A stretch of 64,000 bases of DNA from Bradyrhizobium sp. (lineage in GTDB: Bacteria; Pseudomonadota; Alphaproteobacteria; Rhizobiales; Xanthobacteraceae), in contig NZ_JACRAW010000107.1 of assembly GCF_016213215.1 (NCBI RefSeq), positions 1 through 64,000 on the forward strand, read 5' to 3'. The translations under genes and the position numbers were made by a program. Positions 1 to 8,435 of this stretch are shown piece by piece (within the stretch, counting starts at the first letter, position 1; each line of letters begins with the position of its first letter). The notes under the pieces were generated by a model. The model was given only the letters and a program-made list of their open reading frames with translations. It made no database searches and was not told the origin of the DNA.

Positions 1-1
1 C

Positions 2-805
2 AAGCTGATGGTCGCCAACCCCACCGTCAACATGGGTGGCGCGGTTCTGCTCACCAGTCTCGCCAAGGCGCGCGCCGCCGGCATCGCCGAGGACCGCCTG
101 ATCTATCCGCTGGGCGGCGCCTCGGCGGAGGAGCCGCGCGATTACCTCCTGCGCGATCAGTTCTACGAGAGCCATCCGCAGAACGCGGTGATGAACGCGG
201 TGATGGATCTGGTCGGCGGCGACGGCAGGAAATTCGACGCGATCGAGCTCTACAGCTGCTTTCCCTGCGTGCCCAAGATGGCGCGGCGCACGCTCGGCCT
301 CGGTCCCGACGTGCAACCGACCGTGACCGGCGGGCTCACGTTCTTTGGCGCCCCGCTCAACACCTATATGACGCATGCGACCTGCGCGATGGTGCGCAAG
401 CTGCGGAGCGGCGCCAGTCTCGGCCTGCTGTATGGCCAGGGCGGGTTCGTCACCAAGCACCACGCGCTGGTGGTGTCGAAGACGCCGCCGCGTCAGCTGC
501 TTGCACAGGACAGCAGCGTCCAGGCCGTGGCCGACGCCAACAAGCGCACCGTGCCCGAATTCGTGACGGAGGCCGCGGGCAAGGGCAAGGTTGAGAGCTT
601 CACCGTGATCTACGGTCGCAATGGCGAAGTCGAGCACGGCGTTGTCATGTTGCGCACGGCGCAAGATACCCGCGCGTTGGCGCGCGTGCCCGCGTCGGAC
701 GAGGCAACGCTGTCGCACGTTTTGAACATGGACCGCACGCCGGTGGGATCGCTGGGCGACATCACGGTTGCCAGCGATGGCGTGCTGGAGTGGCAGGTAG
801 CTTAG
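2..805 (+). CDS. Thiolase-like acetyl-CoA acetyltransferase, C-terminal part (5' truncated)
   Basis: The reading frame is open from the window edge, so the N-terminal half lies outside. The visible part carries the C-terminal thiolase signature region (GGLTFFGAPLNTYMTHA, with a conserved His) followed by a long extension after the usual thiolase end. That extension matches the extra C-terminal domain of type-1 thiolase-like proteins, which often act as CoA-thioester-binding or condensing enzymes of uncertain substrate. The early Cys-rich stretch YSCFPCVPKMAR also fits this subgroup. It is probably part of a fatty-acid or acyl-CoA locus to the left. A beta-ketothiolase with an ordinary substrate remains possible, because the nucleophilic Cys region cannot be seen. 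Confidence 0.75.
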   Translation, partial: KLMVANPTVNMGGAVLLTSLAKARAAGIAEDRLIYPLGGASAEEPRDYLLRDQFYESHPQNAVMNAVMDLVGGDGRKFDAIELYSCFPCVPKMARRTLGLGPDVQPTVTGGLTFFGAPLNTYMTHATCAMVRKLRSGASLGLLYGQGGFVTKHHALVVSKTPPRQLLAQDSSVQAVADANKRTVPEFVTEAAGKGKVESFTVIYGRNGEVEHGVVMLRTAQDTRALARVPASDEATLSHVLNMDRTPVGSLGDITVASDGVLEWQVA

Positions 806-839
806 CCAGGCGGCATGGCCGGGCACACACCATCTGACT

Positions 840-2531
840 TCACGCAGCCCGGACCGAGCTCAAGAATTTTGCAACCTCGAGCTTGAGTCGGCCGCTGTCA
901 CTCGACAGTACCTTCGCGGCCGACAGCACCTGCGCAGAAGCCGTTCCGGTTTCGGCGGCGCCGCGCTGCACGTCGCTGATGTTCGATGACACCTGCCCCG
1001 TGCCCTGCGCGGCCCGCTGCACGTTTCGGGCGATCTCCTGGGTCGCAGCGCCCTGCTCTTCCACCGCGGCGGCGATCGTGGACGAGATCTCCGACAGCCG
1101 CTCGATGGTGCTGCTGATCTCCTTGATCGCGCCGACCGAATCCTGGGTCGCCGCCTGGATTCCGCTGATCTGCTGGCTGATCTCTCCGGTTGCCTTCGCG
1201 GTTTGTTCGGCAAGCGCCTTGACCTCAGAGGCGACGACCGCGAAACCGCGCCCCGCTTCGCCCGCACGCGCCGCTTCGATCGTTGCATTGAGCGCCAGCA
1301 GATTGGTTTGACCGGCAATGGTGTTGATGAGTTCGACGACATCGCCGATACGCGTCGCAGATTTGGAAAGCTCGCTGACGCGTTCTGAGGTGGAGTGCGC
1401 CTGACCGACGGCATCGGCGGCCATCCGCGCCGACTGCTCCACCTGCCGGCTGATCTCGCCGACGGAAGACGACAGTTCCTCGGTAGCTGACGCTACCGAC
1501 TGCACGTTGGTGGAAGCCTCTTCCGCGGCGGACGCAACGGCGTTCGCCAACTTCCCCGAGCGGTCCGCGCTGGCCGTCAACGATCCCGCCGAGGCTTCCA
1601 GCTGGGAGGAAGCCGAAGTCACGGTCTGGACGACTTCGCCGATCATCGATTCGAACTCGCGGGTGATGTTGTCGACGCGACGCCCGCGCTCGATCTTGGC
1701 TTCGGCCTCGCGCGCTGCGGCTTCGTGCTCGGCCTTCTGGGCGATGAGCGCCTCCTTGAACAACTGCACGGCATCGGCCATCGAACCGATTTCGGTCTTC
1801 TCGCCGCGATGAGCGACTTCGACCGTCAGGTTGCCGCGACCCAGCGCCTGCATCGGCGCGATGATCGAGGCGATGCCACGGGAGACGTCACGGACCATAT
1901 AGATGCTGGCACCGATGCCGATCAGGACTGCCGCGGCAAGAATCGCCGCCATCAGCGAGACGGCAAGGCCATATTGGTCGGCTGCATCCTTTGCAGCCTT
2001 CCCGGCGCTCTCATTGTTGAACTCGATATCCTTGGCAAGCAATTGTTCGGCTACGGCCGCCTCCTTGCTGACCCGCCTCGACAGGAGTTCGTTCGCTTGA
2101 TGCGCGAAGGTGCCGCCGCTCTTGCGCGAAAGCGTCAGCACTTCGTCGATTCCCTTGAGGTACGGCTCCCATACCCGCAACCAGTCCTCATAGAGGCGGC
2201 GCTCTTCCGGCGAGGAGATCAGTCGCTGGTACTCCTCGCGCATCTTGTTGATCTTGACCATGGAGCCGGCGATGCGCTTGTCGTAGGCTTCCTTGTCCTC
2301 CGCCGTCTCCGCGCCAACATGGGCGCGGACCGCCGACCGGAACGAGTTGATCTCGGCACGCATCGCACCGAGCACGCTCACGCTGGGCAGCCAGCCATTG
2401 GCGATGTCCATGGTGCGCGCTTCCAACGCGCGCATGTTCCAGAACGCCAGCAAGCCGATGCCCGCGACGATTAAGAGCAGCAGGCCAACGACGGAAATGA
2501 TCTTGGCCCGGATTGAGAATTTGGAGGACAC
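840..2531 (-). CDS. Methyl-accepting chemotaxis protein
   Basis: This is a 563-residue transmembrane chemoreceptor. An N-terminal membrane segment (about residues 11-31) and a second one (about 189-212) bracket a periplasmic helical sensor of about 155 residues, which looks like a four-helix-bundle ligand domain. A HAMP linker follows (about 212-265), then a long coiled-coil signalling domain. The highly conserved hairpin tip is at about residues 400-445 ([20 protein letters not shown]... then [16 protein letters not shown]). It would relay ligand occupancy to CheA/CheW. No che genes are adjacent, so it is an orphan receptor. The neighbouring tetronate genes make a sugar-acid ligand conceivable, but nothing in the sequence shows that. 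Confidence 0.95.
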   Translation of the reverse strand: MSSKFSIRAKIISVVGLLLLIVAGIGLLAFWNMRALEARTMDIANGWLPSVSVLGAMRAEINSFRSAVRAHVGAETAEDKEAYDKRIAGSMVKINKMREEYQRLISSPEERRLYEDWLRVWEPYLKGIDEVLTLSRKSGGTFAHQANELLSRRVSKEAAVAEQLLAKDIEFNNESAGKAAKDAADQYGLAVSLMAAILAAAVLIGIGASIYMVRDVSRGIASIIAPMQALGRGNLTVEVAHRGEKTEIGSMADAVQLFKEALIAQKAEHEAAAREAEAKIERGRRVDNITREFESMIGEVVQTVTSASSQLEASAGSLTASADRSGKLANAVASAAEEASTNVQSVASATEELSSSVGEISRQVEQSARMAADAVGQAHSTSERVSELSKSATRIGDVVELINTIAGQTNLLALNATIEAARAGEAGRGFAVVASEVKALAEQTAKATGEISQQISGIQAATQDSVGAIKEISSTIERLSEISSTIAAAVEEQGAATQEIARNVQRAAQGTGQVSSNISDVQRGAAETGTASAQVLSAAKVLSSDSGRLKLEVAKFLSSVRAA

Positions 2532-2675
2532 GCTAATCCCTCGTTGTGTTTGATGCTTGATGCATGTCAGAGAGCGATTTCAACCAGCGAACTGATTCGT
2601 TTCGCAATCCAACCAGATCTTGGTTGATCCGTACTTAATCGGCGACGCAGGTGCGATTCACTTGCTAATGCAAGC

Positions 2676-3950
2676 TCACCGCATGAGTGCGAGTGCATCT
2701 GAGAAAAATTCAGGTCCGCCGAAATTGCCTGACTTGAGCGCGAGCAGCATGTCGTCTGCGGCGCCCACCGCGCGCAGGACCGGCACACCGGCAGCGATTT
2801 CAGGGCCGACCAGGAACCCTGGAATCTTCAGGCGATCGACGACGGCACCGGAGGTCTCTCCGCCAGCCACGACCAGACGCCGCACACCGAAGTGCACGAG
2901 GGCTTCGGCAATATCGGCCATCGTCTGCTCGATCGCATGGCCCGCCGCCTCCCGACCGTGGCGCGCCTGCAAGGCTGCGACCTCATCCGGCCGCGAACTG
3001 CTGGCGATCAGGATCGGACCATTCGCAAGGTGCTGCCGCGCCCAGGCCAGCGCACGCTGCGCTTCATCCTTGCCCATCACCACGCGCTCCGGATGAAGGT
3101 GCAGTACCGGCATGGCGCGTTCGGAATTCCTGATCTGCTGCAAGGTGGCCTGCGAACAGCTTCCGGCCAGGCACGCGGCCGGCCCGCCTACGGGCGTACC
3201 GACGTCCGCGGTGGAGGCGTTCGGCGCGAACTTGCCGGAGGCAACCAGCGCGCGGGCCAATCCAAGGCCCATGCCGGAAGCGCCGACCGAAAGCCGATGC
3301 CCGGCCGCCACCACGCCGATCGTCTCGAGATCGCGGTCGAACACCGCATCGACGATCGCGGCGCCGAAGCCGCCTCCCGCGAGATCGGCAAGGCGCACGC
3401 GAACCGCGTCCGCTCCTTTCGACACGGTGGCGAGGTCAACCAGGCCGACCTTCGTCGTGCTCTGGCGCGACAGCACCCGCACGAGGTTGGAATCGTGCAT
3501 CGGGTTGAGCGGATGATCCTTCAGCGGACTTTCGTTGAGCGGCACCGAGCTAACGAACAGGTTGCCCTGATAGACGGTGCGCCCGGTCTCGGGAAAAGCC
3601 GGCGTGACCAGCACGATCGTCTCGCCGCAATCCTCGCGCAACGCATCCATCACCGGGCCGATATTGCCGGTGTCGGTGGAATCGAAGGTCGAGCAGATCT
3701 TGAACAGCACATGGGCCGCCCCGCGCCCACGCAGCCATTTGTCGGCCTCGCGCGAACGCGTCACCGCAAGGCCGGCCTCGATCGAGCGGCTCTTGAGCGA
3801 GACCACGACAGCATCGACCTCGGGCAGCGCCAGATCGTCAGCCGGCACACCGATGGTCTGCACGGTTCGCAGGCCGGCGCGCGTCAGTGTGTTGGCGAGA
3901 TCGGAAGCGCCGGTATAGTCGTCAGCAATGCAGCCCAGCGCCGGCGTCAC
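2676..3950 (-). CDS. otnK: 3-oxo-tetronate kinase (DUF1537 family)
   Basis: This protein (424 aa) has the N-terminal signature of four-carbon acid sugar kinases (GCIADDYTGASDLANTL, residues 6-22) and the later VTPAFPETGRTVYQGNLFV segment typical of OtnK. The family phosphorylates 3-oxo-tetronate at C4 with ATP, the third step of L-threonate breakdown. The C-terminal nucleotide-binding half shows a Gly-rich VVAGGETSGAV segment. It starts with GTG, overlapping the otnI stop by 4 nt, so the two are translationally coupled. Identity is supported by all three partner enzymes lying alongside. The exact stereochemical preference (L-threonate or D-erythronate) cannot be read from the sequence. Confidence 0.9.
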   Translation of the reverse strand: MTPALGCIADDYTGASDLANTLTRAGLRTVQTIGVPADDLALPEVDAVVVSLKSRSIEAGLAVTRSREADKWLRGRGAAHVLFKICSTFDSTDTGNIGPVMDALREDCGETIVLVTPAFPETGRTVYQGNLFVSSVPLNESPLKDHPLNPMHDSNLVRVLSRQSTTKVGLVDLATVSKGADAVRVRLADLAGGGFGAAIVDAVFDRDLETIGVVAAGHRLSVGASGMGLGLARALVASGKFAPNASTADVGTPVGGPAACLAGSCSQATLQQIRNSERAMPVLHLHPERVVMGKDEAQRALAWARQHLANGPILIASSSRPDEVAALQARHGREAAGHAIEQTMADIAEALVHFGVRRLVVAGGETSGAVVDRLKIPGFLVGPEIAAGVPVLRAVGAADDMLLALKSGNFGGPEFFSDALALMR

Positions 3951-4729
3951 GGCTTCACCCCCGCGTAAGGCCTGAACCAGCCAAGACCCTCAGTGGTCTT
4001 GCCGCGCGGATTGTATTCGCAGCCGGCGAAGCCCGAATAGCCGAGCCGGTCGAGCTCGGCGAAGATGAAGGGATAGTTCAGCTCCTCGCCATCGGGCTCG
4101 TTGCGCGAGGGAATGCTCGCGATCTGGATGTGGCCGATGATCGGCATCATCTCGCGCAGCCGCATGGTGACGTCGCCATGAATGATCTGGCAGTGATAGA
4201 TGTCGAACTGCAGCTTCAGGTTCGGCAAGTCGAGCTCGCGGATCAGATCGTGCGCAAAGCCGAAATCGTTGAGGAAATAGCCGGGGATATTGCGCGAATT
4301 GATCGGCTCGATGACGACGTCGAGGCCGTGTGGCGCGAAGAACTCGGCTGCCGCCGCCACCGACTTGCGATAGGCCGCCACCACTTTCGGATCGGAGCGG
4401 CTCGCCATACCCGCCATGAGATGCACGCGCTTGACCCCGGTCGCCTGCACATAAGGCAACGCCGTCCGAAAACTTTTCTCGAGATCGGCGAAGCGGTCCG
4501 GCAGCGCGGCAAAGCCCTTCTCGCCGGCGTTCCAGTCGCCCGGCGGCAGGTTGAACAGCGCCTGCGTCAATCCGTTGCGCCTGAGCCGCTCTCCTATTTG
4601 TTCGACCGGATGGTCGTAGGGAAACAGGAACTCGACGGCGGTGAAGCCGGCCGTTGCAGCGGCTTCGAAGCGATCGAGGAAGGGAACCTCGGTGAACATC
4701 ATGGTGAGGTTGGCGGCAAAACGAGGCAT
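3947..4729 (-). CDS. otnI: 2-oxo-tetronate isomerase (hydroxypyruvate isomerase family)
   Basis: This is a 260-aa TIM-barrel isomerase of the Hyi/AP-endonuclease-2 superfamily. Family features are the N-terminal MPRFAANLTMMFTEVPFLDR, the central VIEPINSR (metal-binding Glu), LQFDIYHCQI and the late GCEYNPRG segment. In the threonate pathway OtnI moves the keto group of 2-oxo-tetronate to C3. The length is normal for the family. It lies between ltnD and otnK on the same strand and is coupled to otnK by a 4-nt overlap. Without this context hydroxypyruvate isomerase would be equally likely; the neighbours favour OtnI. Confidence 0.87.
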   Translation of the reverse strand: MPRFAANLTMMFTEVPFLDRFEAAATAGFTAVEFLFPYDHPVEQIGERLRRNGLTQALFNLPPGDWNAGEKGFAALPDRFADLEKSFRTALPYVQATGVKRVHLMAGMASRSDPKVVAAYRKSVAAAAEFFAPHGLDVVIEPINSRNIPGYFLNDFGFAHDLIRELDLPNLKLQFDIYHCQIIHGDVTMRLREMMPIIGHIQIASIPSRNEPDGEELNYPFIFAELDRLGYSGFAGCEYNPRGKTTEGLGWFRPYAGVKP

Positions 4730-4849
4730 CGCACGTCCTTTTCAACGCATGATCAGATTAGATTCGAACGCCATTGTGCTCCGTCCCCGCAAGCGGGGCG
4801 AGGTAGACCGAGGCCACCTGCAAACTGATTCAACCCGGACCATTGCGCC

Positions 4850-5770
4850 TTACTTCGCCTCGCCGGGAAGGTTCGTGCCGGTGACGCGGGCATACATGCG
4901 CGCCACCGAGGCATCGTCATCGCGGCCCATGCCGGCACCGGCCGTCATCAGGAACATCTGCAGGGCGGCGGCGGCGACCGGTACCGGAAACTTGGCGCTG
5001 CGCGCCATGTCCTGGATGATGCCGAGATCCTTGACGAAAATTTCCACCGCGCTGCGCGGCGTGTAATCGCCGTCGAGGACGTGCGGCATGCGGTTCTCGA
5101 ACATCCAGGAATTCCCGGCGGAGGCCGTGATCACCTCATAGACCTTGCGGAGATCGAGGCCCTGCCTGGCGGCAAAGGCCATGGCCTCCGAAGCCGCAGC
5201 GATGTGGACGCCCGCGAGCAACTGGTTGATCATCTTGAATGCGGCACCCTGCCCCGCCTGATCGCCGAGCTCGTAGAGTTTTGCTGCCATGGCATCGAGC
5301 GCCGGACGTGCCTTGGCAAAGGCGGCGTGACTGCCGGACGCAAGGATGGTCAATTCGCCCTGCGCCGCCCGCTGCGCGCCCCCGGAGATCGGCGCGTCGA
5401 GATAATGCCGACCGGTTGCCTCGAGCTGCTTGGCAAGACGCCGCGCTACGTCCGGGTCCATGGTGGCGGAAGAAACGAAAACGCTGTCCTTGGGCATCGT
5501 TGTCGCGGCACCGACGGCACCAAACAGGACGGTTTCGGTCTGCGCGGCGTTGACCACCACGCTGACGATGATGTCGGCTCCCTTGGCGGCCTCGGCCGGG
5601 CTTTTCGCTCCCGCACCGCCCTCTTTGACGAAACGCTCGACCGCGTTCGCCGAGACATCACACCCGGTCACCTGAAAGCCGGCGCGCAGAAGCGATGTAG
5701 CCATTCCGAACCCCATCGAGCCGAGCCCGATGACGGCGATACGCTGGTTTTGCGGGGCGGAAGCGGACAT
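4850..5770 (-). CDS. ltnD: L-threonate dehydrogenase (beta-hydroxyacid dehydrogenase family)
   Basis: This is a 306-aa NAD-dependent dehydrogenase of the 3-hydroxyisobutyrate dehydrogenase family. The dinucleotide-binding motif VIGLGSMGFGMA lies near the N-terminus, followed by the substrate-binding DAPISGGAQRAAQGELTI segment and the catalytic-Lys region GAAFKMINQLL. LtnD oxidises L-threonate to the 2-oxo acid, the first step of the pathway completed by OtnI, OtnK and OtnC. The start at 5770 is chosen because the family begins a few residues before the Rossmann motif and an AAGGA box lies upstream; longer upstream ATGs extend into shadow sequence. A 120-bp gap with a short GC stem (CCCCGC-AA-GCGGGG) separates it from otnI. 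Confidence 0.88.
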   Translation of the reverse strand: MSASAPQNQRIAVIGLGSMGFGMATSLLRAGFQVTGCDVSANAVERFVKEGGAGAKSPAEAAKGADIIVSVVVNAAQTETVLFGAVGAATTMPKDSVFVSSATMDPDVARRLAKQLEATGRHYLDAPISGGAQRAAQGELTILASGSHAAFAKARPALDAMAAKLYELGDQAGQGAAFKMINQLLAGVHIAAASEAMAFAARQGLDLRKVYEVITASAGNSWMFENRMPHVLDGDYTPRSAVEIFVKDLGIIQDMARSAKFPVPVAAAALQMFLMTAGAGMGRDDDASVARMYARVTGTNLPGEAK

Positions 5771-5893
5771 GGGAGGATCCTTTGGGAACGTTTCCGGGCG
5801 GCCGCTCTTTGGCCAACGGCCTTGCCGTTCGATATCACGGCTTGGCCGCGCTGCCAAAGCATGAGACAAGCAAAGCAGGACGGGCATGCGGTC
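5771..5893. promoter_or_regulatory. Divergent promoter region between ltnD and otnC
   Basis: This 123-bp spacer separates the two divergent arms of the tetronate cluster and must carry both promoters. It contains a near-palindrome centred on AACGTT (GGGAACGTTTCC, 5784-5795) and a TTGGCCAA self-complementary octamer. Either could bind a regulator, but none is encoded nearby, so this is only a candidate operator. Confidence 0.35.
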
Positions 5894-6559
5894 ATGAGCA
5901 CCGAAAGCACACTTCGCGAGGACATCTGCCGCTTCGGACGCTCGCTGTTCGAGCGAGGTCTGACGCCGGGCTCTTCCGGCAACATCAGTGTGAAACTCGA
6001 TGATGGCACTTTTCTCGTGACGCCGACCAATGCCTCGCTCGGCTTTCTCGATCCGGCGAAGCTGTCGCGACTTGACGCGGAGGGACGTCTGGTTTCCGGC
6101 GAGGCCCCGACCAAGGAAGTGCCGCTCCATTCTGCGCTCTACCAGACCCGCGGCTCCGCGCGCGCCATCGTGCACCTGCACTCGACCCATTCGGTGGCGC
6201 TGTCGATGCTGCCGGAGATCGACCCGCGCGCCGCATTGCCGCCGCTGACCGCCTACTATTTGATGAAGTGCGGGTACACCGCGCTCGTGCCCTACTATCG
6301 CCCGGGCGATCCGGCCGTGGCGGATGCGATCCGGGGCCTCGCCGGCAAGTATTCTTCCGTCCTGCTCGCCAATCACGGACCGGTGGTCGCCGGCGACACG
6401 CTGGAAGCCGCCGTGTTTGCGACCGAGGAGCTGGAGGAGACGGCCAAGTTGTACTTGCTGCTGCGCGGATTGAACCCGCGCCATCTGTCGCGGGCGCAGG
6501 TCGCGGACCTGGTCAAGGTGTTCCGACTGACGCTGCCCGAGCGTGGGGACGAACATTAG
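5894..6559 (+). CDS. otnC: 3-oxo-tetronate 4-phosphate decarboxylase (class II aldolase family)
   Basis: This is a class II aldolase/adducin-fold protein (221 aa). Diagnostic segments are GLTPGSSGNISVKLDDGTFLVTP (N-terminal phosphate-binding region), KEVPLH followed by VHLHSTHSVALS (metal-binding histidines) and LLANHGPVVAG. OtnC decarboxylates and cleaves 3-oxo-tetronate 4-phosphate to dihydroxyacetone phosphate, which closes the pathway begun by LtnD. It is divergent from ltnD. The ATG at 5894 is used; an in-frame ATG at 5861 would add 11 residues and cannot be excluded, because the only ribosome-site-like AGGA (5877-5880) sits somewhat far from 5894. Confidence 0.87.
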   Translation: MSTESTLREDICRFGRSLFERGLTPGSSGNISVKLDDGTFLVTPTNASLGFLDPAKLSRLDAEGRLVSGEAPTKEVPLHSALYQTRGSARAIVHLHSTHSVALSMLPEIDPRAALPPLTAYYLMKCGYTALVPYYRPGDPAVADAIRGLAGKYSSVLLANHGPVVAGDTLEAAVFATEELEETAKLYLLLRGLNPRHLSRAQVADLVKVFRLTLPERGDEH

Positions 6560-6564
6560 CCTCT

Positions 6565-6651
6565 CGTCATGGCCGGGCTTGTCCCGGTCATCCATGGGCC
6601 ACCGCTAGTGAAGACCGACGTGGATGCCCGGGACAAGCCCGGGTATGACGA
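6565..6651. repeat. Palindromic intergenic repeat, GTCATGGCCGGGCTTGTCCCGG type
   Basis: Two arms, one reading GGCCGGGCTTGTCCCGG and the other GCCCGGGACAAGCCCGGGT, form a long imperfect inverted repeat ending in ATGACGA. This is a common intergenic palindrome in Bradyrhizobium-type genomes. It sits directly after otnC and could fold into a transcript-end hairpin, though no T-run follows. Confidence 0.7.
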
Positions 6652-6707
6652 CCGAAGTATGTGGCGCGCGTCTGCTTCAACAGCGTCAATTGCGACCCGT
6701 CATCCTG

Positions 6708-6826
6708 AGGTGCGAGCCCTGCGCTGCGATCGCAGCGCTGGGCGAGCCTCGAAGGATGAACGGCCCCACCGGTGCCCGTCGCCCTTCGAGGCCTCCGCTT
6801 CGCTCAGGCGCCTCACAGGGTGAGGT
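6708..6826. repeat. Palindromic intergenic repeat, GTCATCCTGAGG...CAGGGTGAGG type
   Basis: The element runs from CGTCATCCTGAGGTGCGAGC to CTCACAGGGTGAGGTG. It contains internal stems (CAGCGCTGCGATCGCAGCGCTG-like core; CTTCGAGGC...GCCTCGAAG). It is the same family as the elements at about 31.2, 34.2 and 37.9 kb. Confidence 0.65.
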
Positions 6827-6891
6827 GATGGAGTTTTCGGTGGCATCGACGCGATTGTCGGATCATAGACAAGCGTTCACATTCTCGCGGC

Positions 6892-7434
6892 ATGTTCTGC
6901 CCGAGGTTTGCTGTACTTCCTCGCCCTCTTCGGATCGTCGAGGGCGCAGGGAAGACCGGGTGCCCGCTGCACCCGCGGTCTCGTGTGCAAATTGCGCAAA
7001 GAAGCCGCACACGAGCATACAGGTACAGCCGACGACACCCGGCCTTCCCTGCGCAGTGGCTTTACGGCTTATGCCGCGCTCTCCCCGGCGACGAATTCCT
7101 TTTTGTCACCGTCGCGCCGCAGATTGGCGGCGCCTCACGCCCGGTTGGGCTGGAAGCGCCTCCGCGGAGCTTGGCTGCAGCAACGGCAGCCAGGACCACA
7201 CGGTTTTGCCGTACGCGTTGCGTCGTTCGTCCTGCGCGCTGGTCGATCGCTCACGAGAAAACTCGCCCTGCGACCACCATGCGCGCCGACGCTGCCGCGT
7301 CCACCGCATCCCAACCCGCGTTTCGTGACGATCGCGATACGCCCCTCGTACCGGGCCGGACGGGCAACCTATACGCCAAATCCGAATTCCGGAAAAGCGA
7401 AATATTTTTGCTTGAGCGTATTGACAGGTTTTGA
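6892..7434. repeat. Long repeated element that mimics coding sequence
   Basis: About 540 bp with no credible gene, although several frames are open. The conceptual plus-strand product contains strings such as FPAQWLYGLCRALPGDEF and VVRPARWSIAHEKTRPAT. I recall near-identical strings in many short 'hypothetical proteins' scattered through Bradyrhizobium genomes. That pattern is better explained by a dispersed DNA repeat than by a protein family. There is no ribosome site, the length is not conserved, and several overlapping frames are equally open. It is flanked on both sides by palindromic repeats. Confidence 0.55.
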
Positions 7435-7473
7435 GGTTGATTTGCCCGCCGGGCCCGATTGACGCGCCATCGC

Positions 7474-7580
7474 CTGTTATTCCGGGGCACGCAAAGCCCG
7501 AGCCCGGAATCCATTCATCAGCGCGAGATGCGGCCCGATGGATTCCGGGCCTGCGCCTCCGGCGCATCCCGGAATGACGA
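7474..7580. repeat. Palindromic intergenic repeat, ATTCCGGGG...CCCGGAATGAC type
   Basis: The arms are TTATTCCGGGGCACGC and GCGCATCCCGGAATGACGA, with an inner pair CCCGGAATCCAT/ATGGATTCCGGGC. It belongs to the family that recurs at 14.4 and 21.9 kb. It closes the long repeat field between otnC and livF. Confidence 0.7.
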
Positions 7581-7612
7581 TCGAGAGTGTGGGGCGCGTC
7601 TACTTCATCATC

Positions 7613-7700
7613 ATCATTGCGAGCGAAGCGAAGCTATCCAGAAATGCATCCTCCGGAAAGATTTTGGATCGCTTAGTCGCCTACGCTCCTCGCAATGACG
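7613..7700. repeat. Palindromic intergenic repeat, CATTGCGAGCGAAGCGAAGC type
   Basis: The arms are CATTGCGAGCGAAGCGAAGC and CGCTCCTCGCAATGACG around a loop of about 50 bp. This family recurs at 11.0, 23.5 and 32.8 kb in the window. Confidence 0.7.
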
Positions 7701-7730
7701 CGGGTTGCGCTGTTCGCGGTGCCGGCGTGA

Positions 7731-8435
7731 CTACAGCCCCAGATACGCCTTCCGCACGTCGGGATTGACCTTGATCTCTTCCGCCGTGCCCTGCATCAGC
7801 ACGCGGCCGGTCTGGAGGATATAGGCGCGGTCGGCGATCTCCAGGCATTCGGCCATGCGCTGCTCGACGATGAGCACCGTCATGCCGGCGTCGCGGATGC
7901 GTTTGACGGCCTGGAAGATCTCGTCGACCAGCTTGGGCATGATGCCCTGCGACGGCTCGTCCAGCATCAAAAGGCGCGGACGCGTCATCAATGCCCTTCC
8001 GATCGCCAGCATCTGCTGCTCGCCGCCGGAGAGGGTCTCGGCGCGCTGCTCCAGGCGCTCGGAGAGGCGCGGAAACAGCTTGAACACGAGGTCCAGCGCC
8101 TCGTCGCGGTTGGCCTCGCCCCGGAACAGATAGCTGCCGAGCCGCAAATTGTCGCGCACCGAAAGGCGCGGAAACAGGCGGCGGTTCTCCGGCACGTAGG
8201 CGATGCCGCAGGCCGTGATCAGGTGCTGCGCCATGCCGTCGAGCCGCCTGCCGTCGAAGGTTACGTTTCCCGAGCGCGGGCGCTCGGCGCCTGCGATCGA
8301 CTTCAGCAGGGTCGACTTGCCGGCGCCGTTGGCACCGGCCACGCAGACGATCTCGCCCTTGGCGACCTCAATGCTGACGGAAGAGATCGCGACCAGGCCC
8401 TGGTAGGCGGTCGTGATTTCACGTACCGACAGCAT
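7731..8435 (-). CDS. livF: Branched-chain amino acid-type ABC transporter ATPase (LivF)
   Basis: This 234-aa ATPase has Walker A GANGAGKST (residues 34-42), signature LSGGEQ (135-140) and Walker B LLMLDE (155-160). The VPENRRLFPRLSVRDNL segment is typical of LivF. It pairs with LivG under the LivH/LivM permeases to energise uptake of a hydrophobic amino acid or related solute. It is the last gene of the leftward operon and its start overlaps the livG end by 17 nt. No terminator is apparent after it; the repeat field follows. Confidence 0.93.
   Translation of the reverse strand: MLSVREITTAYQGLVAISSVSIEVAKGEIVCVAGANGAGKSTLLKSIAGAERPRSGNVTFDGRRLDGMAQHLITACGIAYVPENRRLFPRLSVRDNLRLGSYLFRGEANRDEALDLVFKLFPRLSERLEQRAETLSGGEQQMLAIGRALMTRPRLLMLDEPSQGIMPKLVDEIFQAVKRIRDAGMTVLIVEQRMAECLEIADRAYILQTGRVLMQGTAEEIKVNPDVRKAYLGL

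Noticed and set aside
5081..5893. Long plus-strand N-terminal extension of the otnC frame
   Set aside because: It runs antisense through ltnD. The class II aldolase fold begins at about 5861-5894.
5771..6595. 275-residue upstream extension of the ltnD frame
   Set aside because: It is antisense to otnC. The Rossmann motif and ribosome site put the start at 5770.
6892..7434. 180-aa plus-strand frame in the repeat field as a real gene
   Set aside because: Several overlapping frames are equally open, there is no ribosome site, and the strings match what I remember as repeat-derived hypothetical proteins.
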